Numbered from the stretch's first letter, positions 1 to 14,220 are shown. The stretch is 64,000 bases of DNA from an uncultured Nitrospira sp. (GCA_902500695.1 CABVRQ010000004.1:23683-87682), one strand, 5' to 3'. Notes: generated by a model not told the origin, from the sequence alone. Made by a program: numbers and translations.

Positions 1-284
1 CCATTGGCATGGTGAAAGGCGATCCAAAGGCTGAATGCCAAGTTCCCATTCCCAATGGCTGTTCTGTGGCCAAGTTTCCCGGGTATCCCGAACCCTGGGT
101 TGATATTTCCAAAGGAGGGGGAACTTCGTGCCAATTTAACGAGAGCCAAACCGACTGGAAAACGTCCATTGTCGGATCATGCCAAGCTTGCACAACTGAT
201 CAATGTACAGGAAGATTTATGGTGATGTTTATTTGCGAGAACAATGTTCCTCCTGCTAATCCAGAAATCCCTGGACAGAAATAA
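1..284 (+). CDS. Cysteine-rich hypothetical protein, 5' end may lie outside the window
   Basis: The frame is open from the window edge to the TAA at 282-284. The first ATG in frame is at 9, so the gene may begin before the window. The visible 91 residues hold seven cysteines (10, 18, 41, 58, 61, 66 and 76 counted from that ATG), which would suit a disulfide-rich exported protein or a small metal-binding protein. No family is recognised. queG follows 34 bases downstream on the same strand with its own strong ribosome binding site, so co-transcription is possible but not shown. Confidence 0.5.
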   Translation, partial: IGMVKGDPKAECQVPIPNGCSVAKFPGYPEPWVDISKGGGTSCQFNESQTDWKTSIVGSCQACTTDQCTGRFMVMFICENNVPPANPEIPGQK

Positions 285-318
285 ATCTCGTTTTTTCCCC
301 TGAGAAGGAGGAGGACTC

Positions 319-1347
319 ATGTCTCCTCGGTCAATCCTGTCAAATCAAATCAAAGAAGAGGCCCGCCGCTTAGGTTTTGATGCTGTAGGAATCGCTCGCC
401 TTCCAACGCCTCCTCCCAGCATGCCATTCCCTCCGGCTCAAAGTACGATTCCCTTTGCGGAAGAATCGATTACTTTGCGGTTATGGAGACGCCTGGAAAA
501 ATGGCTTGACTTGCGATTTCATGGCACTATGGAATGGATAGCCAAGAACCCGAAACGCCGATCCAACCCAGCAGAAGTGCTTCCAGGCTGCCAATCTCTG
601 GTGGTCGTGGGGATGAATTATTTCACCAATCATACTCCAGATGAGTCAAAGGTTTCTGGACGAATTGCCCGATATGCCTGGGGAAAAGATTATCACGGGT
701 TCATGAGGGATCGATTAACCCAATTAGAAAATTTCCTTCACTCACACGTACCGGATATTCAGACGAGGAGTTATGTGGATACAGGTCCCATCATGGAAAA
801 AGCGTGGGCCCAAGAGGCCGGTATTGGCTGGATCGGCAAACATACAAATATTGTTTCTACCGATTTTGGATCTTGGCTGCTGCTCGGAGAAATTCTCACG
901 ACCCTGCCATTGGATGGTGGTGAACCCGCCATGGATTTATGTGGAACCTGCTCGCTCTGTATTCAGGCTTGCCCCACTGGAGCGATCGTGGAACCCTATC
1001 TCCTCGATGCGGAGCGATGCATCTCGTATTTGACGATTGAATACCGTGGTGGTGTGGATGATGTGCCAGCCGAGCTGAGAAAAAAAATAGGCAATAGAAT
1101 TTTTGGTTGTGACGATTGCTTGGATATTTGTCCTTTTAACGTGAATGCTAATCCCACTACTGAGCCAGGATTCCAACCATTTCCATGGACATTACATCCG
1201 CAATTATCCTCATTGGCCAATCTGACAAAAGATGAATTTCATTCGCTCACAAAAGGGAGCCCCTTACGCCGACCCAAGCACGAGGGATTTATCCGCAATG
1301 TCCAGATTGGACTTGAGAATCACGCTCCACGGATTCCTTTATCGTAA
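319..1347 (+). CDS. queG: Epoxyqueuosine reductase QueG
   Basis: QueG performs the last step of queuosine biosynthesis in tRNA, reducing epoxyqueuosine with a cobalamin and two 4Fe-4S clusters; it is cytoplasmic. The 342-aa protein has the family's ferredoxin-like signature, with CGTCSLCIQACPTGAI near residue 210 and the second cluster motif CDDCLDICPFN near residue 265. Upstream is the conserved segment around SYVDTGPIMEKAWAQEAGIG. Length is close to the family norm of 310-380. The ATG at 319 follows an AAGGAGGA-type ribosome binding site at about 305-312. The 3' end overlaps the convergent mutS2 by 9 bases. Confidence 0.95.
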   Translation: MSPRSILSNQIKEEARRLGFDAVGIARLPTPPPSMPFPPAQSTIPFAEESITLRLWRRLEKWLDLRFHGTMEWIAKNPKRRSNPAEVLPGCQSLVVVGMNYFTNHTPDESKVSGRIARYAWGKDYHGFMRDRLTQLENFLHSHVPDIQTRSYVDTGPIMEKAWAQEAGIGWIGKHTNIVSTDFGSWLLLGEILTTLPLDGGEPAMDLCGTCSLCIQACPTGAIVEPYLLDAERCISYLTIEYRGGVDDVPAELRKKIGNRIFGCDDCLDICPFNVNANPTTEPGFQPFPWTLHPQLSSLANLTKDEFHSLTKGSPLRRPKHEGFIRNVQIGLENHAPRIPLS

Positions 1348-3765
1348 TTCAATCACGGTCACCCCGTCTCCTCCCTCGGATGGATCTCCCGCTCGAAAGC
1401 TTTTGATATAGGGAGAAGATTGACAAAGATTTCGAATTCCTATTTTGAGTGCGCCAGAGCCCTGGCCATGAATGACTTTAAGATATTTGGCTTGGGTGAC
1501 CAAGGCATGGTCTAGGGCCGCAAGCGTCATCTCCATCGCATCGTCAAAACGGAACCCACGAATAACCAATTCCTGTTGATAGAGCCCTGTTTCCTGGTCT
1601 AAGGCTGGGGAACCCAGATCAGTGGAAATTGTGGACAGAGATCGCTTCCCACCCAATTGTTGTTGACCCGACAAGGGTTTATTACCCGGCGAAGGTGTGG
1701 CTCGACGTATGGCAGAAGGGGCTGTTTTAATTGTCCGAGTACCCACACGAATAGATACCTGTCTTTTTCCCTCAAGACTTTCCTGCAAGATCCCTACAGT
1801 CCCCAGCGCATTAATTTCTACCAGGTCCCCTTCATGCAGTGGTTCAGATGATACCCATGAATTATTTGGGAGGTGAGAAAGTATTTCCTGATTAAGCGTG
1901 CTTATCGTTTGTTGGATAGATTTCATCTTGGAAAGAGTTTTGTCCTTTTTTAAGTCGTTCACAATTTGATTCAGATGCCGTTGTGCTTTGGAAAATTCTT
2001 TTTGCCATTGTTTTCGATATCGTTGGCGATCTTCCTGTTCCTGGACTGTCAATTGGTCGCGAGTCACTTGCGCCTCCTCAAGCAAGCGTTGGGCTTCTTG
2101 ACGAAGATATTGAGCCTGCTCACATTCACGTTCCAATCGAGTGTGCGTGTCCTGCAGAGCTCTAAAGATGGCATCAAGATCAAAGTCTTGCCGTTGGATT
2201 AAAAACTTGGCAGACTGAATGATTGTCGAATCCAATCCTAATCGTCCGGCAATATCCAGGGCTGAAGACCCCCCAGGAATTCCGTCGATGAGCCGGTATG
2301 TTGGAGCGAGGGTGATCAGATCAAATTCCTGACTGGCATTCCGAACATGAGGATTTCGAAAGGCAAGAGTTTTCAAGGCGGGGTAATGAGTGGTCGCGAC
2401 AATCGTACATCCTAATTCGCAAAGACGGGTTAAGAGCGCTTCGGCTAATGCAGCGCCCTCAATGGGATCAGTCGAGCTGCCCACTTCATCGAGAAGGACA
2501 AGAGCATCACGGTTCGCTGGCTCCCCTGGCAATCCGATATTTTTTAATAATGCAATCATGTTGAGGATATGGCCAGAAAAACTGGATACATCTTTACTGA
2601 GATCTTGAGAATCTCCGATATCCGCATACACCTGCCCATAAAGTGCCATATGAGAATCAGGGTCACAAGTTGGGTGAAGTCCGACTTTCACCATCATCGC
2701 GAACAAGCCCACCAGCTTCAATGACACCGTCTTCCCGCCCGCATTCGGTCCAGAAATGATGAGAACTGAGGTGTCGCCCTCAATCCGAATGGAGTTGGGT
2801 ATGACCTCGTCCTTGGTCAACGCCAAGAGTGGATGCCTGGCTTGCCGCAGATCAATACCATGTCCTTGGTTAAGGTGAATGGGAGAGCCATGCGTTCTGA
2901 TGCTTAATCGTGCTTTGGCCATGAGACAATCAAGATCGGCCAGGCAGGACAAATTTTCACGGATGGCCCAAACATGCTCAGCCACAAAGGCGGACAAATC
3001 TTGCAGTATATGCCGTTCCTCTTGAGCCACCTCCAAGTCGTTAAATTTAATTGAATTATTTAATTCGATCAAATGGCGAGGCTCAATAAACACCGTAGCT
3101 CCACTACCGGAAATGTCATGGACAATCCCATCAATCGCGTGTTGGCGTTCGGCTTTTATCGGAATTACATATCGATTCTCACGTTCTGCAAAGTACCGTC
3201 CTTGAAGGAGATCTTCATATTCTTGCGAAGCCAACATCCCTTCCAACTGTCGTCGCATTGTTTGACCGAGATCCTGCCGTTTTCGGATTAATTGATAGAG
3301 CTCAGGACTCGCCGATTCCCGCAGATGGCCGTTGTGATCAATGCATGAATCAAGCATTTGCTTAACCCACGCCAGATCTTGAAGGTTCAAGGAACGAGTT
3401 CTGATCCTCGGCAACGAGGAGCCATGAATCTGCAAGTGCTGTCTGACCGTATGCCCAAGGCCTAAGACCAAACTAATATCTCGCAGGTCCGGTCCTTCCA
3501 GCATTCCTTCTTTTTCAGCTCGTGCCAGCACATGACGGATATCGGGAAACACCAGGGAGGGCAGAGGATGGGCACCCTCGAGAATGTGAACCATTTCTGT
3601 AGTTTCTTGTTGTTGAATCCGTGCAGTCTCAAGGTCAGATGCAAAGGCGAGGGTATGACAGCAGGCCTCCCCTAACGAGGAGGCAGCTTCCTTGGCAAGG
3701 CAGTTGATTAAAACAGGCCATTCCAAGACCTGTTCTGTGTGTTGGACCATGGGGGATACTATCAT
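1339..3765 (-). CDS. mutS2: MutS2 family endonuclease/ATPase
   Basis: This 808-aa protein has the MutS2 layout: a helical core and clamp region, an ABC-type ATPase with Walker A GPNAGGKT near residue 343 and a LLDEVGSSTDP Walker B region, a long Glu/Gln-rich coiled coil, and a C-terminal Smr domain with the HGQGSGALK nuclease motif. MutS2 proteins act on branched DNA to limit recombination, and in some bacteria also on collided ribosomes; which applies here cannot be told. No good ribosome binding site separates the ATG at 3765 from the in-frame ATG six codons on, so the start is uncertain by a few residues. Confidence 0.93.
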   Translation of the reverse strand: MIVSPMVQHTEQVLEWPVLINCLAKEAASSLGEACCHTLAFASDLETARIQQQETTEMVHILEGAHPLPSLVFPDIRHVLARAEKEGMLEGPDLRDISLVLGLGHTVRQHLQIHGSSLPRIRTRSLNLQDLAWVKQMLDSCIDHNGHLRESASPELYQLIRKRQDLGQTMRRQLEGMLASQEYEDLLQGRYFAERENRYVIPIKAERQHAIDGIVHDISGSGATVFIEPRHLIELNNSIKFNDLEVAQEERHILQDLSAFVAEHVWAIRENLSCLADLDCLMAKARLSIRTHGSPIHLNQGHGIDLRQARHPLLALTKDEVIPNSIRIEGDTSVLIISGPNAGGKTVSLKLVGLFAMMVKVGLHPTCDPDSHMALYGQVYADIGDSQDLSKDVSSFSGHILNMIALLKNIGLPGEPANRDALVLLDEVGSSTDPIEGAALAEALLTRLCELGCTIVATTHYPALKTLAFRNPHVRNASQEFDLITLAPTYRLIDGIPGGSSALDIAGRLGLDSTIIQSAKFLIQRQDFDLDAIFRALQDTHTRLERECEQAQYLRQEAQRLLEEAQVTRDQLTVQEQEDRQRYRKQWQKEFSKAQRHLNQIVNDLKKDKTLSKMKSIQQTISTLNQEILSHLPNNSWVSSEPLHEGDLVEINALGTVGILQESLEGKRQVSIRVGTRTIKTAPSAIRRATPSPGNKPLSGQQQLGGKRSLSTISTDLGSPALDQETGLYQQELVIRGFRFDDAMEMTLAALDHALVTQAKYLKVIHGQGSGALKIGIRNLCQSSPYIKSFRAGDPSEGGDGVTVIELR

Positions 3766-3926
3766 AGGGGATCAGGATAAAAAGACGTTTCTAGCGATGC
3801 AGGTTTTGAATTTAGCCGAGCCATAAAAAATGAGTGAAAAAGAAAGATGGAAGGATAAAAAAGCGAAAGGTCCCTGGCAAGTAATACACTGCCAAAGTGG
3901 AGATAAACTGAGAGCCCGGCACATCT

Positions 3927-4343
3927 CTACTTTTTCATGGAGTCAACGGAAAGCTTGAGATCCTCAATGGCCTTTTGAATGTTTTCCTTGATGTCCTGCC
4001 ATGCTGTTTCACTATTGTCACGAAGTTGCTCAATACGCGGAATGAGGGTATCTTGTTGTTTTTTGAAATTCTCGAGTTGGGCTTGAAGTTTGGCTCGAGT
4101 TTTTTCTTGCAGCTCGATGCTTTGATCCCGGAGCTTCTGTATTTGTGTTTCTAAATCTGTAATTTGTTTATTCAGATTCTCGGTGGAAAAATCCTCACCT
4201 CCAGCTGCGACCGGTCCTGGTCTCTTGACGGCTGAATCTTCTGCCGAAACAAATGTCACGTCGATTCCCAGGAATAGACAGGCAATAACCCATCCCAGTA
4301 TAAAGACGGCACCTCTGAGTTTTTGCAAAAAGGCTTGTTGCAT
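3927..4343 (-). CDS. Exported coiled-coil protein of unknown function
   Basis: The 138-aa product starts with a hydrophobic segment (about residues 10-32) ending in VSAED, which looks like a signal peptide. From about residue 55 to the end it is a continuous Gln/Glu/Lys-rich heptad region that should form a coiled coil. AAAGGA lies six bases before the ATG. It is divergent from the unknown gene at 4514 and co-directional with mutS2, 160 bases away. No family is recognised. A periplasmic or envelope-associated structural role is a guess from composition only. Confidence 0.7.
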   Translation of the reverse strand: MQQAFLQKLRGAVFILGWVIACLFLGIDVTFVSAEDSAVKRPGPVAAGGEDFSTENLNKQITDLETQIQKLRDQSIELQEKTRAKLQAQLENFKKQQDTLIPRIEQLRDNSETAWQDIKENIQKAIEDLKLSVDSMKK

Positions 4344-4513
4344 ATTAAATCCTTTCTTTCAAAAACGCTGTTTTCTCGCAAGCTCAAACTTGATGCTTCT
4401 CATTGTCATCAAAACAACAGAGTTTCCCAAAAAAATTGGATTAAACTTCATACGATACCTTGCTCCAATCACGAACATACCTTACAATTCCCTCCCGTAA
4501 AATAAGGATTCCT

Positions 4514-5749
4514 ATGACTCAAGAAGACGCTCGCGCCTATCTCAACTATCTACTTACCCTCCATCTACGCCAGGAGGAAGCATTTGGTCCGTTAGGTTTA
4601 GCATTTGTGAAAGAAAACGATCTGAGCAAATTATCCCTCCTCCCTGAGGAACAATTTAATTTATTGATGGCTATAGCAACAGTCTTTTCTGCCGAACCAA
4701 AACGCTACACAACGAAACTAGAGTTATTGCAAAAAGCCTACCAAATTTTACCGAACACACGCTATAACGACCCTGAATTAGGCCGTGACCTGGAACATTT
4801 GATCAAAAAAACCCAAAGCGATCTTCAACGTTACAATGACGCAATGAAGGTGGCCCGGTCACAATCCCCAGATCGACAAAGCTTAATTGTCGAAACTGAT
4901 GTCCCTGAATATTTCCTCGAAACGGCTCAAAAGCGGGCTTCCACCTATTACCAGGAAAAATACCGATTAACCAAAGAGGCAAAAACTGCCCAGCATTTTG
5001 GCGGGGCGGCGAAAAAGTTTGAACCAGACAACCTTGCGATCCACAAGGAATTTCCCGGTGCCTGCGCTCCCTTTATCAATGCCCGGACTAATGCCTTTCA
5101 TATTGTGTTACCATTTGACTTAAAAATTAGTCGAAGCCCGGAAGAGCCATTGGAAGCCGGGATTCGAATTTTTTATGGAAAAATTGGATATTCATTTCCC
5201 TTGCGCTATGAGATGGGGAAATTATGCAGTTACCATGACGGCCAAGTGCTGGATGTGGACCTCCGCGATCCTAATCTTATCTTTTTCTCTGTATCGGCTA
5301 TTAAGGACCCTGAGTTTATCATTCAAGCCTCTCAAACCGACCCCTCTCTCCCACCAGATTTGGTCTATCCTATGACCGTGTTAGAACATGCCGGTAGTTT
5401 GGGGCCGTTTATTCAGGTCAGTTGTAACATCAAGGTGTGGTTTGATGCCTCTATGGTTTCGCTCCTCATTCAAGGGGCACCGGATCTACCTGATTATGGG
5501 TTGCAAGGGGGGGCGGGTCTCATGACCAGAACGTACGCTTCCGATAAAGTTGAATCATATGTGCACAATTTATCCCAACCCTGGCAAGAAGGCTTGAGTT
5601 TTAATTTCGTGAATCTCCACCTTCAATTAAGCCATGGCATTGACAGTGCCGTTATACCATTTGGAACACCGATTTTTTCTGTATATCCGGTGTTCAATCG
5701 ACAGAGCTACCGTTTTATTGACCGACGAACGATGGACCAGACTCCCTAG
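4514..5749 (+). CDS. Hypothetical protein, 411 aa
   Basis: The frame is open further upstream, but the ATG at 4514 is preceded by AAGGA at a normal distance and is the preferred start. The product has no signal peptide or membrane segment. Residues 1-170 are helix-rich and charged. The remainder looks like mixed beta structure, including FPGACAPFINARTNAFHIVL, with many aromatic residues. No catalytic motif or family is recognised. The gene stands alone between a divergent neighbour and the rlpA-like gene 104 bases downstream. Confidence 0.75.
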   Translation: MTQEDARAYLNYLLTLHLRQEEAFGPLGLAFVKENDLSKLSLLPEEQFNLLMAIATVFSAEPKRYTTKLELLQKAYQILPNTRYNDPELGRDLEHLIKKTQSDLQRYNDAMKVARSQSPDRQSLIVETDVPEYFLETAQKRASTYYQEKYRLTKEAKTAQHFGGAAKKFEPDNLAIHKEFPGACAPFINARTNAFHIVLPFDLKISRSPEEPLEAGIRIFYGKIGYSFPLRYEMGKLCSYHDGQVLDVDLRDPNLIFFSVSAIKDPEFIIQASQTDPSLPPDLVYPMTVLEHAGSLGPFIQVSCNIKVWFDASMVSLLIQGAPDLPDYGLQGGAGLMTRTYASDKVESYVHNLSQPWQEGLSFNFVNLHLQLSHGIDSAVIPFGTPIFSVYPVFNRQSYRFIDRRTMDQTP

Positions 5750-5853
5750 AAGTACTGACCATCTTGGTGGGTCCCTGGGTCTCATGGTGCGTCCCCAATA
5801 TCATCCAACTCGATAAAAGTGCTTCCTTCACCAAAAAGTTGGGAATACGTGTA

Positions 5854-6528
5854 ATGCAATTTCGTGGTTCACCGGCTGGAAGGATCTGCCTCCTCCTGGC
5901 TTTCCTGCTCATGGCCGGATGCGCTGGAGCTGGCCATTCCCGTACTGAGCCAATGACCTCAGGAACTTTTCAACGGGGAGTGGCTTCCTGGTATGGTCCA
6001 AGTTTTCATGGTAATCCGACTGCCAACGGTGAACCCTATGACATGTGGGCACTCACTGCCGCACATCGTACGCTTCCCTTTGGCACACGGGTCTTCGTTC
6101 AAAGTGTCGAAACTGGGAAATCCGTGACCGTTCGCATCAATGATCGTGGTCCTTTTATTCGGGGTCGGATCATTGATCTGTCCTATGAAGCTGCCAGGGA
6201 GTTGGCCATGATTGGAAGAGGAACGGAGAACGTCAGTTTAACAATCCTCGAATCCCCAAACGCCAGTTCCGGCTATATGTCGAAGGGAGAGGCTGCTAGT
6301 TATTGGGTGCAGATAGGCTCCTTCACGACTTTAACCCAAGCGGTTTCCTTACAGGAACAATTGGCCAATCAATATCCCAATATACGATTGACGACCGTGG
6401 ACCTTCCATCCGGCCAATGGCACCGTGTTCAGGTTGGGACATATCCCTCTGAGCAAAAGGCAAAAATCGTGGCGATAGAACTAGAAAAAGAATTCGATCT
6501 CGATCCTCTTCTAATTCAGGGTAACTAA
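5854..6528 (+). CDS. rlpA: RlpA-like septal ring lipoprotein with SPOR domain
   Basis: RlpA proteins are outer-membrane lipoproteins that bind or cleave denuded septal peptidoglycan. The in-frame ATG at 5854 gives a signal peptide ending in a lipobox (LLMAGC), whereas an earlier in-frame start would bury it behind 30 extra residues. The double-psi beta barrel follows, with GVASWYGPSFHG, ahrTLPFGTRV and VRINDRGPF, the last carrying the catalytic Asp of the lytic transglycosylase. The C-terminal 75 residues form a SPOR domain (YWVQIGSF to VQVGTYPS). Length is 224 aa. Confidence 0.9.
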   Translation: MQFRGSPAGRICLLLAFLLMAGCAGAGHSRTEPMTSGTFQRGVASWYGPSFHGNPTANGEPYDMWALTAAHRTLPFGTRVFVQSVETGKSVTVRINDRGPFIRGRIIDLSYEAARELAMIGRGTENVSLTILESPNASSGYMSKGEAASYWVQIGSFTTLTQAVSLQEQLANQYPNIRLTTVDLPSGQWHRVQVGTYPSEQKAKIVAIELEKEFDLDPLLIQGN

Positions 6529-6778
6529 CTGAAATAAAAGAGCTAATATGATAATTTATCCAGTTTAATTGCCTTAAACCTGTGCCCTATGGTACTTTGG
6601 ACCCAAGCAAGCAGTGAGGGCTCAAAACCTCTCATCAACAATGAGACGTTTGGCCTTATTATGAATCCCTCTCAAACTCTTCTGATACCAACTTCCTCCA
6701 AGACCAGACTACGAGATCTTGCAGCTAATTCTGCTGTAACGACATATTTTTGTCACGTCGGAGCTCGTTAATCCCTCT

Positions 6779-8053
6779 ATGGATTTTATCGCCGTCCTTA
6801 TTTGTCTAGGACTTTCCGCTTTTTTCTCTGGCGCCGAGATCGCTTTTTTTTCAATAACGGAAAGCCGGTTGAAAGCCCTGGCCGATGAAGGTCATAAAGG
6901 GGCAAAACTTGCCCTGAAATTACGGTCGAATCCACAACGACTTCTCTCGACCATTCTGATTGGCAATAATTTGGTCAATATTATGGCGGCCTCCATGGCT
7001 ACCTTGATTGCCATCCGCATGTTTGGTTCTGAGGCTGTAGCTGTGGCTACGGGTCTCTTAACCTTTATGGTTCTCTTATTCGGCGAGATTGTACCCAAAA
7101 CGCTCTGTGCAAAATATTCCGAAACGGCCGTGCAATTACTGGCTTACCCTATCTATCTCCTAGAACAACTATTCTTTCCTTTTCTCTATTTCTTGGAACC
7201 GTTTATATTAAAACTAACCGGGGGTCGTGGGTTAACCGTGCCGTTTATTACGGAAGAAGAACTTAAGATCATGCTCGATGCCGGAGGTAAAGCGGGGGTC
7301 TTAGAGACGGATGAAGTGAGAATGATTAAAAACGTGTTTGATTTCAATGACGTGACGGCTGAAGATGCCATGACTCCAAGAATATATATGTTCGCTCTCG
7401 ATGGTAATCAAACACTGGGAGAAGCACGGGAAGAGTTATTTAAAGCGAAATATTCACGGATCCCCATTTACGAAGGAAATCCCGATAATATCACCGCCAT
7501 TCTCTATCGGAATCATGCCTTGATGGAACTGGCTCAAAGTCATACAAACCTTACCCTCAAATCATTTGCGAAACCGGCATTGTTCATTCCCTCTACCAAA
7601 ACGGCTGATGATTTATTGCGGCAATTCCAACAAGAAAAACGGCATATTGCGATTGTGGTCAATGAATTTGGTGGAGTGATGGGTTTAATTACCGTCGAAG
7701 ACCTTCTTGAAGAAGTGGTAGGAGAAATTCTGGATGAAGGCGATCTTCACGAAGAATGGATTCGCCGGACAGGAAAAAATCAAATTTTAGTGGATGGCCG
7801 GACTGAAGTTCGACGTATCAATGAATTTCTTAAAGTCGAATTAGATGAAGAAGAGCAAAATACCATTAGCGGGCTCATCCTAGAAGAGCTAGGACATATT
7901 CCCGCTATTGGCGAAAAGGTTGAAACTGACGGCTGCCTCCTCGTGGTACATGACGCAGATGAACGCTCAATCAAAAGCGTGCAGATCATCAAGGAAGAGC
8001 CTGTTCCGGAAACCCCTCCCACCGAACCGTCTACCGTGTCTTCAGAATCCTAA
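6779..8053 (+). CDS. CNNM/CorC family membrane protein with CBS domains
   Basis: This 424-aa protein has the order typical of the family once called hemolysin C or UPF0053. A four-helix DUF21 membrane domain spans about residues 1-170, with SAFFSGAEIAFFSI near the start. A CBS pair follows at about 190-310 (EDAMTPRIYMF, NEFGGVMGLITVEDLLEE), then a CorC_HlyC domain at about 330-405. Members are linked to magnesium, cobalt or sodium efflux or homeostasis; substrate cannot be read here. The ATG at 6779 lacks a clear Shine-Dalgarno. The acidic C-terminus is Pro/Thr-rich. Confidence 0.9.
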   Translation: MDFIAVLICLGLSAFFSGAEIAFFSITESRLKALADEGHKGAKLALKLRSNPQRLLSTILIGNNLVNIMAASMATLIAIRMFGSEAVAVATGLLTFMVLLFGEIVPKTLCAKYSETAVQLLAYPIYLLEQLFFPFLYFLEPFILKLTGGRGLTVPFITEEELKIMLDAGGKAGVLETDEVRMIKNVFDFNDVTAEDAMTPRIYMFALDGNQTLGEAREELFKAKYSRIPIYEGNPDNITAILYRNHALMELAQSHTNLTLKSFAKPALFIPSTKTADDLLRQFQQEKRHIAIVVNEFGGVMGLITVEDLLEEVVGEILDEGDLHEEWIRRTGKNQILVDGRTEVRRINEFLKVELDEEEQNTISGLILEELGHIPAIGEKVETDGCLLVVHDADERSIKSVQIIKEEPVPETPPTEPSTVSSES

Positions 8054-8080
8054 CAAAGACTTCTGATTTATTTTCCTTTG
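8042..8080 (+). terminator. Possible weak terminator after the CorC-like gene
   Basis: TCAGAA (8042-8047) and TTCTGA (8061-8066) can pair, and a T-rich stretch (TTTATTTTCCTTT) follows. The stem is only six A/T-rich pairs with a 13-base loop and overlaps the stop codon region, so this is a weak call. Confidence 0.25.
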
Positions 8081-8207
8081 TCCTGCTGATACACCTTCAT
8101 GTGGTCTCCCCTTATCATTGCAGCCAAGAGATTGCTCTATCCCTTTTGTGGTCACTCATTCTATTTCCTGGTGAGATAAAACCCTCTTAGATTATTCGAT
8201 AGAAATT

Positions 8208-12195
<3,988 letters not shown>

Positions 12196-12290
12196 GGTGC
12201 GTTCTGGAGGAAAACGGGTGAGCCCTTTCCACTCAAGAATTAGAGAATGGGCCGTTCATCGGTGTCGTTTAGGGTTACAGAGCTGAAGGC

Positions 12291-13247
12291 CTACTGGTCA
12301 GGGTGCAGAGGATGGTCCTCTTCAAAGAAGAAATCCCCTAATCCTTTCGGGAGAGCTTGCCCGTGTAATGTCTGGGATCGGCGTTTCGCTAACACATCCA
12401 GATCCCGCGCTTCTTCTCCCAATACATTGACCAGGGCTTCCCGCCAAGCCGGATCACGGGCCACGGGATGGTGGGGGTCTTGGGCCATCCGTTTCATGGC
12501 GTATTGCACCATGTGCATCCCGTCCCGAATGGAGAACGGGAGATCCAGTTGATGCGCTTTTTGAAGAAAATTCACCGTGAGCGTGATCAATTCCGCCGAC
12601 GCAAACGGGAGGTGATAGCGCAAAATGGCTAATTCATGTTCCTTGTTAGGAAATTCTACTTTCAGTGTCGGTTGCAGGCGGGACAGGATATAATCCGGCA
12701 CCTCATAAGTCGACGCATCTTCATTCATGGTGACACAACAGCGGAAATTTTCATGGGCATGAATTTGGACACCCGCCACCACCGAATCGACCGATCGTCG
12801 ATGATCAAGCAGTGAGGCAAGGGAGGCCCAACTCTTTTCATTCATCCGGTTGCCTTCATCAAGAAGACAGACATTGCCGGTCAGCATGGCCGTGACTAAG
12901 GGCGAGGCTTGATAGGTAATCGTGCCTCCTTCAGAAATGACGGGGGAGACAAGAAGATCTTCGGGTCTGGTATCTGCGGTACATTGATAAATGAAGAGTT
13001 CCTGCTTCCGCTCTTGAGTCGCCGCCATGGCGAGTGTGGTCTTTCCCACACCAGGTTGACCGACAATTCTTGGTGATAAGGGTACATCTTTTTCATCAAC
13101 GATAAACCAACAAGCGAGAAGCTGGCGTAAAATGTCTTGGTCGCCCATCCACGCTTGTTGAAGTGCAAGGGGACGAGCCAAGCGAAGGGCAACCTGCCCG
13201 ACATGCATCACAGAAGGATCTGGAGAATGTGAAAATGGAGAGGTCAT
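12291..13247 (-). CDS. MoxR-like AAA ATPase
   Basis: The 318-aa protein is a single AAA module. It has Walker A GQPGVGKT at residues 63-70, Walker B VCLLDE at 126-131, a sensor-1 region around [10 protein letters not shown], and an arginine-finger/sensor-2 region near [10 protein letters not shown]. This matches the MoxR group, whose members act as chaperones that load cofactors or remodel a partner, often with a VWA protein. No VWA gene is adjacent; the 631-aa unknown downstream is the only candidate partner. The substrate is unknown. Confidence 0.85.
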   Translation of the reverse strand: MTSPFSHSPDPSVMHVGQVALRLARPLALQQAWMGDQDILRQLLACWFIVDEKDVPLSPRIVGQPGVGKTTLAMAATQERKQELFIYQCTADTRPEDLLVSPVISEGGTITYQASPLVTAMLTGNVCLLDEGNRMNEKSWASLASLLDHRRSVDSVVAGVQIHAHENFRCCVTMNEDASTYEVPDYILSRLQPTLKVEFPNKEHELAILRYHLPFASAELITLTVNFLQKAHQLDLPFSIRDGMHMVQYAMKRMAQDPHHPVARDPAWREALVNVLGEEARDLDVLAKRRSQTLHGQALPKGLGDFFFEEDHPLHPDQ

Positions 13248-13455
13248 AGAAAAAGACGAAAGAAATCTGTAAGTGAAATTATCACAGCCATTTTTCTATG
13301 GTCAATGAATCGTGCTGTTCCGTAACTTCTGCTGGTATGCAAAATAGTTGTTTGACATTATCCTTATTCCGAATTATTGTGTAGCAAAAGGTGACTAGAT
13401 CGTGGAGATCTTCGCGTTCTCGTTATTGACCATTGTCCCTAAAGAAGGGATACAT

Positions 13456-14139
13456 ATGAACCTCAGAGGAGGAATGCGTAACATGACGCAACCATTGTTC
13501 GGGGAATATCAAGGAGATCCCCAACCATCGGGCTGGTGTGGATACCTGAAAATTGTGGCTGGCGTGCTGGTCTGTAGTGGGGTCTTGTCCGGATGTGTCA
13601 GCACAGAAAAGTTCGAGGCCGAGAAGGCGCGTGCGTTAAATTTCCAACGTCTCTTAGCGCAAGAAGAAAAACGAACCGGTGAATTAAATGTGAAGTATCA
13701 AGACACGCAACGACAAATGGGCTCAATGGAATCGCAAAATCGGGACTTAAATTCCGAATTAGAAGCCTTGCGAGACCAACTCAATCGTTCCCATGACGAA
13801 CTTTCGCGTGTGCGAGAGGGAGGGATGGGAAAAGGGGATGATTTGAAACTTTCCGAACCTTCGATCTCTGAATTTGGGCTGAATGATCTGGACTTTAAAG
13901 ATTCAGATATGACGAAACTTGATTCCGACTTGAACTTGGGAGACAGCATTCCTTTGGATTCGCCTATGATGGATACTCTTGGAGGTCATGGCGAAGGATC
14001 GCATATTGTGGCGAAAGGAGAGACCCTTTACCGGATTTCCAAAGAATATGGCGTATCCATCAATGATCTCAAATCCTGGAATCAGCTGACCGATAACACC
14101 ATTCACGTTGGACAAAAACTCATCGTCAACGGCCAGTAA
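13456..14139 (+). CDS. LysM-domain lipoprotein
   Basis: The product has a hydrophobic segment ending in a lipobox (VLSGC), so it is probably an outer-membrane lipoprotein. A coiled coil follows (EEKRTGELN to DQLNRSHDELSR), then an acidic Asp/Ser/Leu-rich linker. The C-terminus is one LysM domain (HIVAKGETLYRISKEYGVS to VGQKLIVN) that should bind peptidoglycan. The start is ambiguous among ATGs at 13456, 13474 and 13483. The first has AAGGGA five bases upstream and the last has AGGAGG ten bases upstream. A strong terminator follows. Confidence 0.85.
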   Translation: MNLRGGMRNMTQPLFGEYQGDPQPSGWCGYLKIVAGVLVCSGVLSGCVSTEKFEAEKARALNFQRLLAQEEKRTGELNVKYQDTQRQMGSMESQNRDLNSELEALRDQLNRSHDELSRVREGGMGKGDDLKLSEPSISEFGLNDLDFKDSDMTKLDSDLNLGDSIPLDSPMMDTLGGHGEGSHIVAKGETLYRISKEYGVSINDLKSWNQLTDNTIHVGQKLIVNGQ

Positions 14140-14165
14140 TTTCACCTCAGTTCATTTTTTAAGAT

Positions 14166-14220
14166 AAGGTCGGAATCCCCAGGAAGGCTTCTTCCTCCGG
14201 TTCCGGCCTTTTCTTATTCT
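14166..14220 (+). terminator. Rho-independent terminator after the LysM gene
   Basis: Bases 14166-14177 and 14199-14210 form a 12-pair stem (two G-T wobbles), with a smaller nested hairpin GGAAG/CTTCC in the loop. It is followed by TTTTCTTATTCTT. It separates the LysM gene from trpE. No Trp-codon-rich leader peptide is visible, so I read it as a terminator rather than a trp attenuator. Confidence 0.7.

Noticed and set aside
6589..6771. Open frame of 60 codons between rlpA and the CorC-like gene
   Set aside because: No ribosome binding site, no recognisable composition, and it lies in an otherwise ordinary spacer.
14166..14220. Possible trp attenuator
   Set aside because: No leader peptide with Trp codons is visible between the LysM gene and trpE. 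The hairpin sits right after the LysM gene, so a simple terminator explains it.
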